From Rhodococcus jostii NBRC 16295 (GTDB taxonomy: Bacteria > Actinomycetota > Actinomycetes > Mycobacteriales > Mycobacteriaceae), in assembly GCF_001894825.1 (NCBI RefSeq), contig NZ_BCWY01000094.1:1-32504 (forward strand): a DNA stretch of 32,504 nt, given 5' to 3'. Within the stretch, counting starts at the first letter, position 1. Each line of letters opens with the position of its first letter. A program made the position numbers and the translations under genes. This document shows positions 23,708 to 31,570 of this stretch, piece after piece. The notes under the pieces are model-generated. The model did not search any database, had not been told where the DNA came from, and worked only from the letters and a program-made list of their open reading frames with translations.

Positions 23708-24987
23708 TGCCTCACTTCTCGGGCCTGGACCGCCGAGACGGGGAACGGCGGTGGTTTCTGTGCTGGGTTGCGGGACCGGTCGATCTGCGCGCGGGCGTCG
23801 TCGAGAAGCAGCGCGACGGTCGAGGTGAGGTCGTTCCAGGCGTTCTCGAACTTCTGCAGTCCCTCCGTTTCGAGCGCACGGACGACGTCGTCGTACTCGA
23901 CTCCGGCGAGCGTGAGCTTGTCGAGGATCGTGCGCGAGGTGTCGTATGTTCCGGAGATGCTGTCGCCGTTCACGACGCCGTGATCGGCCACCGCGCGTAG
24001 CGTCTCCTCCGGCATCGTGTTCACCGTTCGGGCGGCGATCAACTCGGTGACGTACCGGGTGTCGACGTACGCGGGGTCCTTGACCCCGGTGGATGCCCAC
24101 AGGAGGCGCTGCGGGTGGGCGCCGTCGGCCTCGAGCGCGCGCCATCGAGAGGTGCGCAGCATCGTCTCGAACTTCTCGTAGGCGAGCCTGGCGTTTGCTA
24201 TCGCTGCCGCCCCGCGCAGGTAGTCGCGGGCGTCCTCGCCGAGGCGCCGGTCTACTTCCGTGTCCACTCGGGAGATGAAAAATGATGCCACCGACTGGAT
24301 GCCGGCGAGGTCGTGGCCGTTCGCGCGGGCCTGCTCGAGTCCGGCCATGAATGCGTCCTGGACGCCTTCGTAACGTTCGAGAGAGAAGATCAGCGTCACG
24401 TTGACGCCGATGCCGGCCGCGAGCGTCTGTGTGATGGCGGGAAGGCACTCGGCCGTCGCCGGAATCTTGATCAGGACGTTGCGGCGGCCGATCGATCGAA
24501 AGAGGTCGCGGGCCTCGGCGACGGTGCCCGGCACGTTGCGCGACAGGTAGGGGTCCACTTCGATCGAGACATATCCGTCGGCACCGCCGGATCGTTCGTA
24601 TGTCTCCTGCAGAATCTCGCAGGCCCAGCGGACGTCGGTGGTGGTCAACGCTCGTACGGCCTCCGCGGCATTCGCCCCCGCGATCGCCAGCTCGCGGATC
24701 TGCTCACCGTAGGCGGCCTCACCCGACCGCAGGGCGTTCTGAAAGATCGACGGGTTGGTGGTCACGCCGCACACGGACCAGTTCCGCACGAGTGCGGCGA
24801 GGTTTCCCGATGCCAGGCGGTGACGAGACAGATCGTCGAGCCACACGGCAACGCCGGCGGCGGACAGCCGCTGGAGCGGGCCGGACGCGGCCGGGGATTC
24901 CGCGGAGTTGCGCTCCTCCCACGCCGGCCCTTCGTCGGTGTCGAGGTACTCGTGGGGGCGAACAGTGCGCCCTCGATCGTTTCTCAT
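23704..24987 (-). CDS. tal: Transaldolase
   Basis: The protein has 427 residues from ATG 24987, with AAGGAGACTTCGA upstream. It has GVTTNPSIFQNAL (74-86), DGYVSIEVDPYLSRN and NVLIKIPATAE (170-180, Schiff-base Lys174). WASTGVKDPAYVDTRYVTEL and ADHGVVNGDSI are typical of the actinobacterial long transaldolase. It moves the dihydroxyacetone unit between sedoheptulose-7-P and F6P. Compared with common ~370-residue forms it has about 38 extra N-terminal residues, Pro- and Arg-rich and without a recognisable domain; an internal start around residue 40 cannot be excluded. A LacI-type operator lies just upstream (25031-25044). Confidence 0.94.
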   Translation of the reverse strand: MRNDRGRTVRPHEYLDTDEGPAWEERNSAESPAASGPLQRLSAAGVAVWLDDLSRHRLASGNLAALVRNWSVCGVTTNPSIFQNALRSGEAAYGEQIRELAIAGANAAEAVRALTTTDVRWACEILQETYERSGGADGYVSIEVDPYLSRNVPGTVAEARDLFRSIGRRNVLIKIPATAECLPAITQTLAAGIGVNVTLIFSLERYEGVQDAFMAGLEQARANGHDLAGIQSVASFFISRVDTEVDRRLGEDARDYLRGAAAIANARLAYEKFETMLRTSRWRALEADGAHPQRLLWASTGVKDPAYVDTRYVTELIAARTVNTMPEETLRAVADHGVVNGDSISGTYDTSRTILDKLTLAGVEYDDVVRALETEGLQKFENAWNDLTSTVALLLDDARAQIDRSRNPAQKPPPFPVSAVQAREVRQ

Positions 24988-25023
24988 TCGAAGTCTCCTT
25001 GACCGTTCCGGCATGGCCACTTA

Positions 25024-25050
25024 TTGTCATGTAAACGTTTCTACTCGGGA
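25024..25050. promoter_or_regulatory. LacI-type operator in the tal / aldehyde dehydrogenase divergent region
   Basis: GTAAACGTTTCTAC (25031-25044) is a CG-centred near palindrome; on minus it reads GTAGAAACGTTTAC. TTGTCA (25024-25029) beside it could be a -35 for the plus direction. The site sits 44 bp from the tal ATG and about 225 bp from the plus-strand gene, so it most directly controls tal-pgi and may control both. The rest of the interval to 25270 holds a small hairpin GCAGG/CCTGC near 25212-25230 and no convincing gene. Confidence 0.62.
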
Positions 25051-25270
25051 GGTCATCCCATCACATGCCGAATGCCCCTGACAACCTCACGACCCACGAT
25101 TCCCCGAGCGCCTCGGCCGGCCCGATCGCCGCGATGACGCTCCGGCTCGGACACCCCGGCGGGATTCCCGGACGCGACACACCCAATCCGATGCCTTCAC
25201 GCACCATTGATGCAGGTGAAAGTCCTGCAGTCCCACGTTCGACTCCTTCCATGCCCCAGGTCAGGTGACC

Positions 25271-26737
25271 ATGTCCAACACCTCTGCGTCTGCAACGCTC
25301 CTCGACGACGCCGCGACACTCTTCATCGATGGCGAGTGGTGCACCTCGGAACAGACATTTAAACGATTCGAGCCGTACGAGACAGATCGCCCGTCGGGCA
25401 CCTTCGCGGCGGCGACTCCCGCTCACGTCCGCCGCGCCTACGACGCGGCCGAGAAGGCCCAGCCGGGATGGGCGGCCACACCTGCCGTCCAACGCGCCGA
25501 CGTCCTGCGCCGAGCAGCCGACCTGCTCGAGGCCAGGGTCGAGACGGCCGCTCGCCGGCTCACCGCCGACATGGGCAAGGCCATCCGCGACGCCCGCGGC
25601 GAGGTGCTGCGCAGCGCTGCGATCCTGCGCTACTACGCCGGCGATCTGCTGCAGCCCTCGGGCGAGACCTACCCGAGCGCAGACCCCGAGACCGTTCTGC
25701 TCACCGTCGAGCAACCCCTCGGGATCGTGTGCGCCATCACGCCGTGGAACTTTCCGTTCGCGATTCCGACGTGGAAGATCGCTCCCGCAGTCGCATTCGG
25801 CAACTGCGTGGTGTGGAAGCCGGCCGAAGTGGCCTCGGGCAGCGCGGTGTTGCTCACCGAGATTTTCGCCGAGGCGGGTTTGCCGGCCGGTGTGCTCGAT
25901 CTGGTCACCGGCAAGGGCCGTTCCCTGTCCGGTTCGTTGACCGGGGACCACCGCTTGGCGGCGTTGACCTTCACCGGATCCAACGGTGTCGGTGTCCGCC
26001 TCCGTGAGGCGGTCGCAGACCGCAACGTCAAGGTGCAACTCGAACTCGGCGGCAAGAACCCCGCCATCGTGCTGGCGGACGCCGACCTCGAGGACGCGGC
26101 CGTGCAGGTCGTTCGCGGAGCCATGCTGGCGGCCGGACAGCGCTGCACGGCCACCAGTCGCGTCTATGTTCAGCGCCAGGTGGCCACGGAATTCCGCGAA
26201 CTGCTGCTCGCCCAGGTGAACCGACTGGTGGTGGGCAACCCGTACGATGAGGCCACCGACATCGGGCCGATGTCCTCACCGGAGCAACGCGACACCGTCG
26301 TCGAGTACCTTCGGCTCGCGCACGAGGAGGGTGCGGACATACTTCTCGGTGGCAAGGCAGACGGTGAGGGCTGCTTCCTCGAACCGACGGTACTGACCGG
26401 TGTGGCCCAGTCCAGCCGACTCGTGCGGGAGGAAATCTTCGGCCCGGTGCTCGTCCTGACCGAGGTCGAGGATTTCGACGAAGCCCTCGCCGCGGCGAAC
26501 GACACCGAGTTCGGCCTGTCGGCCTCGCTGTTCACCTCGAACATCTCCAAAGCCATGCAGTTCGTGCGCCGCATCAATTCCGGCCTGGTGCATATCAATC
26601 GGGAGACGGCGAGTGTGGAGCCGCACGTCCCGTTCGGCGGGGTCAAGGCCTCGAGCAGCATGAATCGTGAGCAGGGAAAGGCTGCCCGCACGTTCTTCAC
26701 CACCACCAAAACGGTCTATCTCAGATCGCCGAACTGA
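25271..26737 (+). CDS. Aldehyde dehydrogenase, ketoglutarate-semialdehyde-dehydrogenase-like
   Basis: The protein has 488 residues from ATG 25271 (a GTG two codons earlier is possible). NAD(P)-binding AITPWNFPFAIPTWKIAPAV, catalytic Glu258 in LELGGKNP and Cys292 in AGQRCTATSRVYV are present, as is EEIFGPVL. Residues around the active site (TWKIAPAVAFGNCVVWKPAE and GQRCTATSR) resemble 2,5-dioxopentanoate (alpha-ketoglutaric semialdehyde) dehydrogenases, which oxidise an aldehyde derived from pentoses or sugar acids. Substrate is inferred from pattern only. It is the first gene of the plus-strand group, 82 bp before the next dehydrogenase and diverging from tal. Confidence 0.88.
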   Translation: MSNTSASATLLDDAATLFIDGEWCTSEQTFKRFEPYETDRPSGTFAAATPAHVRRAYDAAEKAQPGWAATPAVQRADVLRRAADLLEARVETAARRLTADMGKAIRDARGEVLRSAAILRYYAGDLLQPSGETYPSADPETVLLTVEQPLGIVCAITPWNFPFAIPTWKIAPAVAFGNCVVWKPAEVASGSAVLLTEIFAEAGLPAGVLDLVTGKGRSLSGSLTGDHRLAALTFTGSNGVGVRLREAVADRNVKVQLELGGKNPAIVLADADLEDAAVQVVRGAMLAAGQRCTATSRVYVQRQVATEFRELLLAQVNRLVVGNPYDEATDIGPMSSPEQRDTVVEYLRLAHEEGADILLGGKADGEGCFLEPTVLTGVAQSSRLVREEIFGPVLVLTEVEDFDEALAAANDTEFGLSASLFTSNISKAMQFVRRINSGLVHINRETASVEPHVPFGGVKASSSMNREQGKAARTFFTTTKTVYLRSPN

Positions 26738-26819
26738 CGGGGGCGATCGCACATTTTCGAATTCAACCGCTTGGCCCCAGCACTTTTCAGAACAACCAAC
26801 GCTTCGACGGAGGAAAACG

Positions 26820-28250
26820 ATGGACCACACTCAGAAGTTCTACATCGACGGCACCTGGGTAGACCCGATCGGCTCGAAGACGCTCGAGGTGATCAACCCG
26901 GCGACGGAGAAGCCGATCGCCACCATCGCGATGGGCAACGAACAGGACGTTGACCTCGCAGTCACCGCCGCACGCACGGCGTTCGACAGTTTCGCCTCGA
27001 CCACCCCGGCCGAGCGCATCGCCCTGCTGAAGAAGATCATCGAGGTGTACCAGCGCCGCATGAAGGACCTGGCGGCCGCCGTCACCAGCGAGATGGGAGC
27101 GCCCACCGGCCTCGCGGAGGCTGCTCAGGCACCGGCAGGTCTCGGGCACTTCATGGCGACGCTCGACGCCCTCGAGAACTTCCCGTTCGAGGAAAAGATC
27201 GACACCACGACCGTGGTGCGTGAGCCGGTCGGCGTCTGCGCCTTCATCACCCCATGGAACTGGCCGCTCAACCAGATCGTGGCGAAGGTGGCACCCGCCC
27301 TCGCAGCCGGATGCACGATGGTGCTCAAACCGTCGGAGATCGCGCCCCTGAACGCGATCATCTTCGCCGAGATCCTGGACGAAGCCGGGGTTCCCGCAGG
27401 CGTGTTCAACCTCGTCAACGGTGACGGCCTGACCGTGGGAACGGCACTGTCCGCGCACCCCGAAGTCGACATGGTCTCGTTCACCGGGTCGACGCGGGCC
27501 GGCGTCGAGGTCGCCAAGAACGCGGCACCGACGGTCAAGCGCGTCGCCCAGGAACTCGGCGGCAAGTCGGCGAACATCGTGCTCGACGACGCCGACTTCG
27601 AAGACGTCATCACCCGCGACGTCACCGGAATGGTGGTGAACTCGGGTCAGTCCTGCAACGCCGGATCCCGCATCCTCATCCCCGCGAATCGCATGGACGA
27701 GGCTGTGGAGATCGCAAAGAAGGCCGCGGCCACCATCGTCGTCGGAGCGCCGGATGCGGAGGGCACGACGGTCGGTCCGGTGGTGTCGCAGGCACAGTTC
27801 GACAAGATCCAGGGACTCATCCAGAAGGGCATCGACGAGGGCGGCAGGCTCGTTGTCGGTGGCACCGGCCGCCCGGACGGGCTGCAGGAGGGTTACTTCG
27901 TCAAGCCCACCGTCTTCGCCGACGTCACCAATGACATGACGATCGCGCAGGAGGAGATCTTCGGGCCGGTGATGATGTTCATCGGCTACGAAGACGAGGA
28001 CGACGCGGTGCGCATCGCCAACGACACGCAATATGGGCTCGCCGGCATGGTGTCTTCCGGCAACCCCGAACGTGCACGGAAGGTCGCACGGCGGATGCGG
28101 ACCGGAATGGTGCACCTCAACGGTGCCCCGCTGGCCGCCAATGCACCGTTCGGTGGATACAAGCAGTCCGGCAACGGCCGTGAATTCGGCAAGTTCGGTT
28201 TGGAGGACTTCCTCGAGGTGAAGGCCATCTTCGGGGACAACCAGAACTGA
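26820..28250 (+). CDS. NAD(P)-dependent aldehyde dehydrogenase
   Basis: The protein has 476 residues from ATG 26820, with a strong CGGAGGAAAACG site. FITPWNWPLNQIVAKVAPAL, Glu245 in QELGGKSANIV, Cys279 in NSGQSCNAGSRIL and EEIFGPVMMF are the family residues. ASTTPAERIALLKKIIEVYQ and the Cys region SGQSC are like broad-range aldehyde dehydrogenases of actinobacterial degradation clusters. The substrate is unknown. Together with the preceding enzyme it suggests that the pathway served by this island creates one or two aldehydes. A terminator-like hairpin follows (28260-28297). Confidence 0.9.
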   Translation: MDHTQKFYIDGTWVDPIGSKTLEVINPATEKPIATIAMGNEQDVDLAVTAARTAFDSFASTTPAERIALLKKIIEVYQRRMKDLAAAVTSEMGAPTGLAEAAQAPAGLGHFMATLDALENFPFEEKIDTTTVVREPVGVCAFITPWNWPLNQIVAKVAPALAAGCTMVLKPSEIAPLNAIIFAEILDEAGVPAGVFNLVNGDGLTVGTALSAHPEVDMVSFTGSTRAGVEVAKNAAPTVKRVAQELGGKSANIVLDDADFEDVITRDVTGMVVNSGQSCNAGSRILIPANRMDEAVEIAKKAAATIVVGAPDAEGTTVGPVVSQAQFDKIQGLIQKGIDEGGRLVVGGTGRPDGLQEGYFVKPTVFADVTNDMTIAQEEIFGPVMMFIGYEDEDDAVRIANDTQYGLAGMVSSGNPERARKVARRMRTGMVHLNGAPLAANAPFGGYKQSGNGREFGKFGLEDFLEVKAIFGDNQN

Positions 28251-28259
28251 CACACCCAC

Positions 28260-28297
28260 GGGAGGTCGAGCACTCGTCCCACGGGGCTCGGCCTCCC
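28260..28297 (+). terminator. Hairpin between the second aldehyde dehydrogenase and gnd
   Basis: GGGAGGTCGAG (28260-28270) pairs with CTCGGCCTCCC (28287-28297), all 11 positions with one G-T wobble, and a 16-base loop. It lies ten bases after the stop. No T-run follows; it is likely a rho-independent-like or attenuating terminator separating the dehydrogenases from gnd-glpX-fgd. Confidence 0.65.
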
Positions 28298-28337
28298 ACA
28301 CCGGTTGTGCTCTGTCGATTCGGAAAGGCTCCACGCT

Positions 28338-29255
28338 ATGCAGATCGGGCTTATCGGGCTGGGAAAGATGGGCTTCAACATGCGCGAACGGCTCCGCCGT
28401 TCGGGCACCGAGGTCCTCGGTTACGACCCACACGTCAACAGCTCCGACGTGTCGTCGATCGACGCGCTCGTCGAGGCACTCCCCTCACCGCGCATCGTCT
28501 GGGTGATGGTGCCGGCGGGTGCGCCGACGCAGGAGACGATCACGCACCTGTCACAGGCGCTTTCCCCGGGCGACCTCGTCATCGAAGGAGGCAACTCCCG
28601 CTTCAGCGAGGACATCCACCACGCGAAAGCGCTCGACGCGCGAGGGATCGGGTACCTCGACTGCGGTGTGTCCGGCGGAATCTGGGGTCTCGAGAACGGC
28701 TACGCGTTGATGGTGGGCGGATCCGAGGAGCACGTCGACAGGGCGATGCCGCTCTTCGACGCCCTCCGCCCCGAAGGCCCGCGCAGCGAAGGCTTCGTAC
28801 ACGCGGGACCCGTTGGAGCAGGCCATTATTCAAAGATGGTGCACAACGGGATCGAGTACGGCCTGATGCAGGCGTACGCGGAGGGCTTCGAGCTGCTCGA
28901 GGCCACGGAACTCGTCGAGAACGTCCCGGCAGTGATCGAGGCTTGGAGCCGTGGCACCGTGGTGCGATCGTGGCTCCTCGACCTCCTCGTGCGCGCCCTC
29001 AAAGACGATCCCGACCTGTCCGGGATCTCCGGCTGGACCCAAGACTCCGGAGAAGGCAGGTGGACCGTCGAAGAGGCCATCCGCAATGCCGTTCCGGTAC
29101 CGGTCATCTCGGCTGCACTCTTCGCCCGGTTCGCGAGCAGGCAGGAGTCCTCACCGTCGATGAAGGCGGTCTCCGCCCTGCGGAATCAGTTCGGTGGGCA
29201 CTCTACGAGCAGCGAAGACGCTGCACTCGATCAGGTGAAGGCAGCGGCCCGATGA
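28338..29255 (+). CDS. gnd: 6-phosphogluconate dehydrogenase, short decarboxylating type
   Basis: The protein has 305 residues, the short GndA-type form rather than the ~470-residue enzyme. The Rossmann motif GLIGLGKMGFNM (4-15), EGGNSRF, LDCGVSGGIWGLENGYALMV, catalytic Lys166 in GHYSKMVHNGIEYGLMQAY and the C-terminal helical domain are present. It oxidises 6-phosphogluconate to ribulose-5-P and CO2; short forms are often NAD-specific. It starts at ATG 28338 after GAAAGG. Its stop overlaps the glpX start (ATGA). It completes the oxidative branch started by FGD and Pgl. Confidence 0.93.
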   Translation: MQIGLIGLGKMGFNMRERLRRSGTEVLGYDPHVNSSDVSSIDALVEALPSPRIVWVMVPAGAPTQETITHLSQALSPGDLVIEGGNSRFSEDIHHAKALDARGIGYLDCGVSGGIWGLENGYALMVGGSEEHVDRAMPLFDALRPEGPRSEGFVHAGPVGAGHYSKMVHNGIEYGLMQAYAEGFELLEATELVENVPAVIEAWSRGTVVRSWLLDLLVRALKDDPDLSGISGWTQDSGEGRWTVEEAIRNAVPVPVISAALFARFASRQESSPSMKAVSALRNQFGGHSTSSEDAALDQVKAAAR

Positions 29256-30253
29256 CCGTGAGCCGCCGGGAGAAGCCGGACCGCAATCTCGCCCTCGAAC
29301 TGGTTCGCGTGACGGAAGCAGCCGCGATGGCCGCTGGACGCTGGGTGGGACGGGGCGACAAGATCGGCGGCGACGGCGCCGCAGTGGACGCGATCCGGCA
29401 GCTCATCAATTCCGTGTCCATGCGCGGAGTCGTCGTGATCGGCGAGGGCGAGAAAGACAAGGCCCCCATGCTCTACAACGGTGAGTGCGTCGGAACCGGT
29501 GACGGTCCCGAGTGCGATGTCGCGGTCGACCCGGTGGACGGCACGACGATGATGTCCAAGGGAATGTCCAATGCCATCGCCGTGCTCGCGGTATCCGAGC
29601 GCGGAACGATGTTCGATCCGTCTGCGGTGTTCTACATGGAGAAGATCGCGGTCGGTCCCGATGCCGCCGACGTCATCGACATCACCGCGCCGGTCCACGA
29701 GAACATCCGTCGGGTGGCACGAGCGAAGAAGTCGTCGGTCTCGGACGTGACAGTGGCCGTACTCGACCGGCTCCGCCACGGCGACCTCATCAATACCGTG
29801 CGAGACGCCGGAGCCAGGGTCCAACTGCTGGCGGACGGCGATGTCGCCGGCGCCATCGCGGCCGCGGATCCACGTTCGGCACCGGACATGCTGCTGGGGA
29901 TCGGCGGCACCCCCGAGGGGGTGATCGCAGCAGCGGCCCTGCGATGCATGGGAGGCGCGATCCAGGGCCGGCTCGCACCCACCAACGATGCCGAACGCCG
30001 GCGAGCGATCGACGCGGGCCACGACCTCGACCGGGTGCTTCATACCGAGGATCTCGTTTCCGGAGACAACGTGTTCTTCTGCGCGACGGGTGTCACCGAC
30101 GGTGACCTTCTCCGCGGAGTGCGATACGCCGCCGGCGGAGCCTCCACCCAGTCGATCGTCATGCGATCCAAGTCCGGCACGGTCCGGATGATCGACGGGC
30201 GACACAGTCTGAACAAACTCCGTGAGTACTCCGCGGTGGACTTCCACGGCTGA
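29252..30253 (+). CDS. glpX: Fructose-1,6-bisphosphatase class II
   Basis: The protein has 333 residues from ATG 29252. GRGDKIGGDGAAVDAIRQLI, the metal-binding GEGEKDKAPMLYNGE (64-78) and DPVDGTTMMSKG (93-104), plus GIGGTPEGVIAAAALR, identify the GlpX family. It removes the 1-phosphate from FBP to give F6P, which pgi can turn into G6P. This makes the carbon flow cyclic and gluconeogenic, favouring repeated G6P oxidation. It overlaps gnd and is followed after 40 bp by fgd. Likely a second copy of the housekeeping gene. Confidence 0.95.
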   Translation: MTVSRREKPDRNLALELVRVTEAAAMAAGRWVGRGDKIGGDGAAVDAIRQLINSVSMRGVVVIGEGEKDKAPMLYNGECVGTGDGPECDVAVDPVDGTTMMSKGMSNAIAVLAVSERGTMFDPSAVFYMEKIAVGPDAADVIDITAPVHENIRRVARAKKSSVSDVTVAVLDRLRHGDLINTVRDAGARVQLLADGDVAGAIAAADPRSAPDMLLGIGGTPEGVIAAAALRCMGGAIQGRLAPTNDAERRRAIDAGHDLDRVLHTEDLVSGDNVFFCATGVTDGDLLRGVRYAAGGASTQSIVMRSKSGTVRMIDGRHSLNKLREYSAVDFHG

Positions 30254-30293
30254 CGACCCACTTCCTACAGACACAGAAAAGCAGGAAACGCAC

Positions 30294-31307
30294 ATGACCG
30301 CAGAACTCAAGCTCGGGTACAAGGCGTCGGCGGAACAGTTCGGCCCACGTGAACTGGTCGAACTCTCGGTGCTCGCCGAAAGTCATGGACTCGACAGTGC
30401 CATGGTGAGCGACCACTTCCAGCCGTGGCGGCACAAGGGTGGCCACGCCCCGTTCTCCCTGGCGTGGATGACGGCCGTCGGTGAGCGGACCACAAGGATC
30501 CAGCTCGGCACCTCGGTTCTGACACCGACATTCCGGTACAACCCCGCAGTCATCGCGCAGGCGTTCGCCACGATGGGCCTGCTCTATCCAGGACGGGTGA
30601 TGCTCGGGGTCGGCACCGGGGAGGCGCTCAACGAGATCGCGACCGGGTTCGAAGGCGATTGGCCCGATTTCAAGGAACGCTTTGCCCGCCTGCGCGAATC
30701 CGTGCAACTCATGCGCGAACTATGGCAGGGTGGCCGGGTCGACTTCGAAGGTCAGTACTACCGCACCACCGGCGCCTCGATCTATGACGTACCCGTAGAG
30801 GGCATTCCGGTGTACATCGCGGCAGGCGGTCCGGTCGTCGCCCGCTACGCCGGTCGTGCAGGTGACGGATTCATCTGCACCTCCGGCAAGGGCATGGAGC
30901 TCTACAACGACAAGCTGATGCCAGCCGTCGCCGAGGGCGCGCAGAAAGCCGAACGGAAGGTCGAGGACATCGATCGCCTGATCGAGATCAAAATTTCCTA
31001 CGACACCGATCCCGCACAGGCACTGGAGAACACCCGATTCTGGGCGCCGCTGTCCCTGACACCCGAGCAGAAACATGACATCACCGACCCGATCGAGATG
31101 GAGGCCGCCGCGGATGCGCTCCCCATCGAGCAGGTCGCGAAGCGGTGGATCGTGGGCGCCGACCCGGACGAAGTGGTCGAGGCGATCAAGCCCTACATCG
31201 ACGCAGGGCTGAACCACCTGGTTTTCCACGCTCCCGGTCACGATCAGAAGCGCTTCCTCGAGTTGTTCGAGCGTGACCTGGCGCCCCGGCTGCGCAGGCT
31301 CGGCTAA
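30294..31307 (+). CDS. fgd: F420-dependent glucose-6-phosphate dehydrogenase
   Basis: The protein has 337 residues from ATG 30294, with AGGAAACGCAC upstream. It is very like mycobacterial FGD1 over its whole length: MTAELKLGYKASAEQF, VSDHFQPWRHKGGHAPFSL (catalytic His41, Trp45; His40/Trp44 in FGD1), GTSVLTPTFRYNPAVIAQAF, GVGTGEALNEIATGFEGDWP, IYIAAGG-type YIAAGGPVVARYAGRAGDGF, and RFWAPLSLTPEQKHDI. It oxidises G6P to 6-phosphogluconolactone while reducing F420 to F420H2. It is the key enzyme of the island, linking sugar carbon to reduced F420. Pgl (9835-10641) and Gnd (28338-29255) take the products. Confidence 0.97.
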   Translation: MTAELKLGYKASAEQFGPRELVELSVLAESHGLDSAMVSDHFQPWRHKGGHAPFSLAWMTAVGERTTRIQLGTSVLTPTFRYNPAVIAQAFATMGLLYPGRVMLGVGTGEALNEIATGFEGDWPDFKERFARLRESVQLMRELWQGGRVDFEGQYYRTTGASIYDVPVEGIPVYIAAGGPVVARYAGRAGDGFICTSGKGMELYNDKLMPAVAEGAQKAERKVEDIDRLIEIKISYDTDPAQALENTRFWAPLSLTPEQKHDITDPIEMEAAADALPIEQVAKRWIVGADPDEVVEAIKPYIDAGLNHLVFHAPGHDQKRFLELFERDLAPRLRRLG

Positions 31308-31346
31308 CTCACCCCAGCCCGTCACCGCACCGTCCAGACAGACACC

Positions 31347-31363
31347 GCGGTGACCGTCACCGC
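31347..31363. promoter_or_regulatory. Palindrome between fgd and the hydroxyacyl-CoA dehydrogenase
   Basis: GCGGTGACCGTCACCGC is a perfect palindrome of 8-bp arms around one base. The 263-bp interval also has a direct repeat: GTCACCGCAC...GTCCAG occurs at 31321-31336 and 31356-31372. This could be an operator for the next gene or a hairpin ending the fgd message. It does not match the AAACGTT sites. Confidence 0.45.
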
Positions 31364-31570
31364 ACACGTCCAGCCATAGACAGTGCGATGACCGTCGGCG
31401 GCGCACCAGGTGTTCGGCCCTACAGAGTGGCTGGAAATTCCCACCACTCACCTGGGCCGTACGTCGCCAAGGCCTGGTGCGCCGCTGTACGACTTTTCAG
31501 CGGCATCCAACTACCTATGCCCCCAGAGCCGATCCAGACGCTCGACCAGCATGAACACCAAGGAGATCAC

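Noticed and set aside
23708..24448. Extension of the pgi frame upstream to 24448
   Set aside because: It overlaps tal coding sequence in another frame; the family start fits 23707.
25065..25268. Small plus ORF of 67 codons before the first aldehyde dehydrogenase
   Set aside because: A GGGAGG lies upstream, but composition is Pro/Ser-rich and patternless and it overlaps the next gene's start region; more likely leader.
26787..28433. Minus-strand open frame of 548 codons
   Set aside because: It is antisense to the second aldehyde dehydrogenase, with no recognisable domains or ribosome site.
28307..29251. Possible N-terminal extension of GlpX (frame open from 28307)
   Set aside because: It overlaps gnd in another frame, is Arg-rich and patternless. 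GlpX similarity begins at the ATG 29252, which overlaps the gnd stop.
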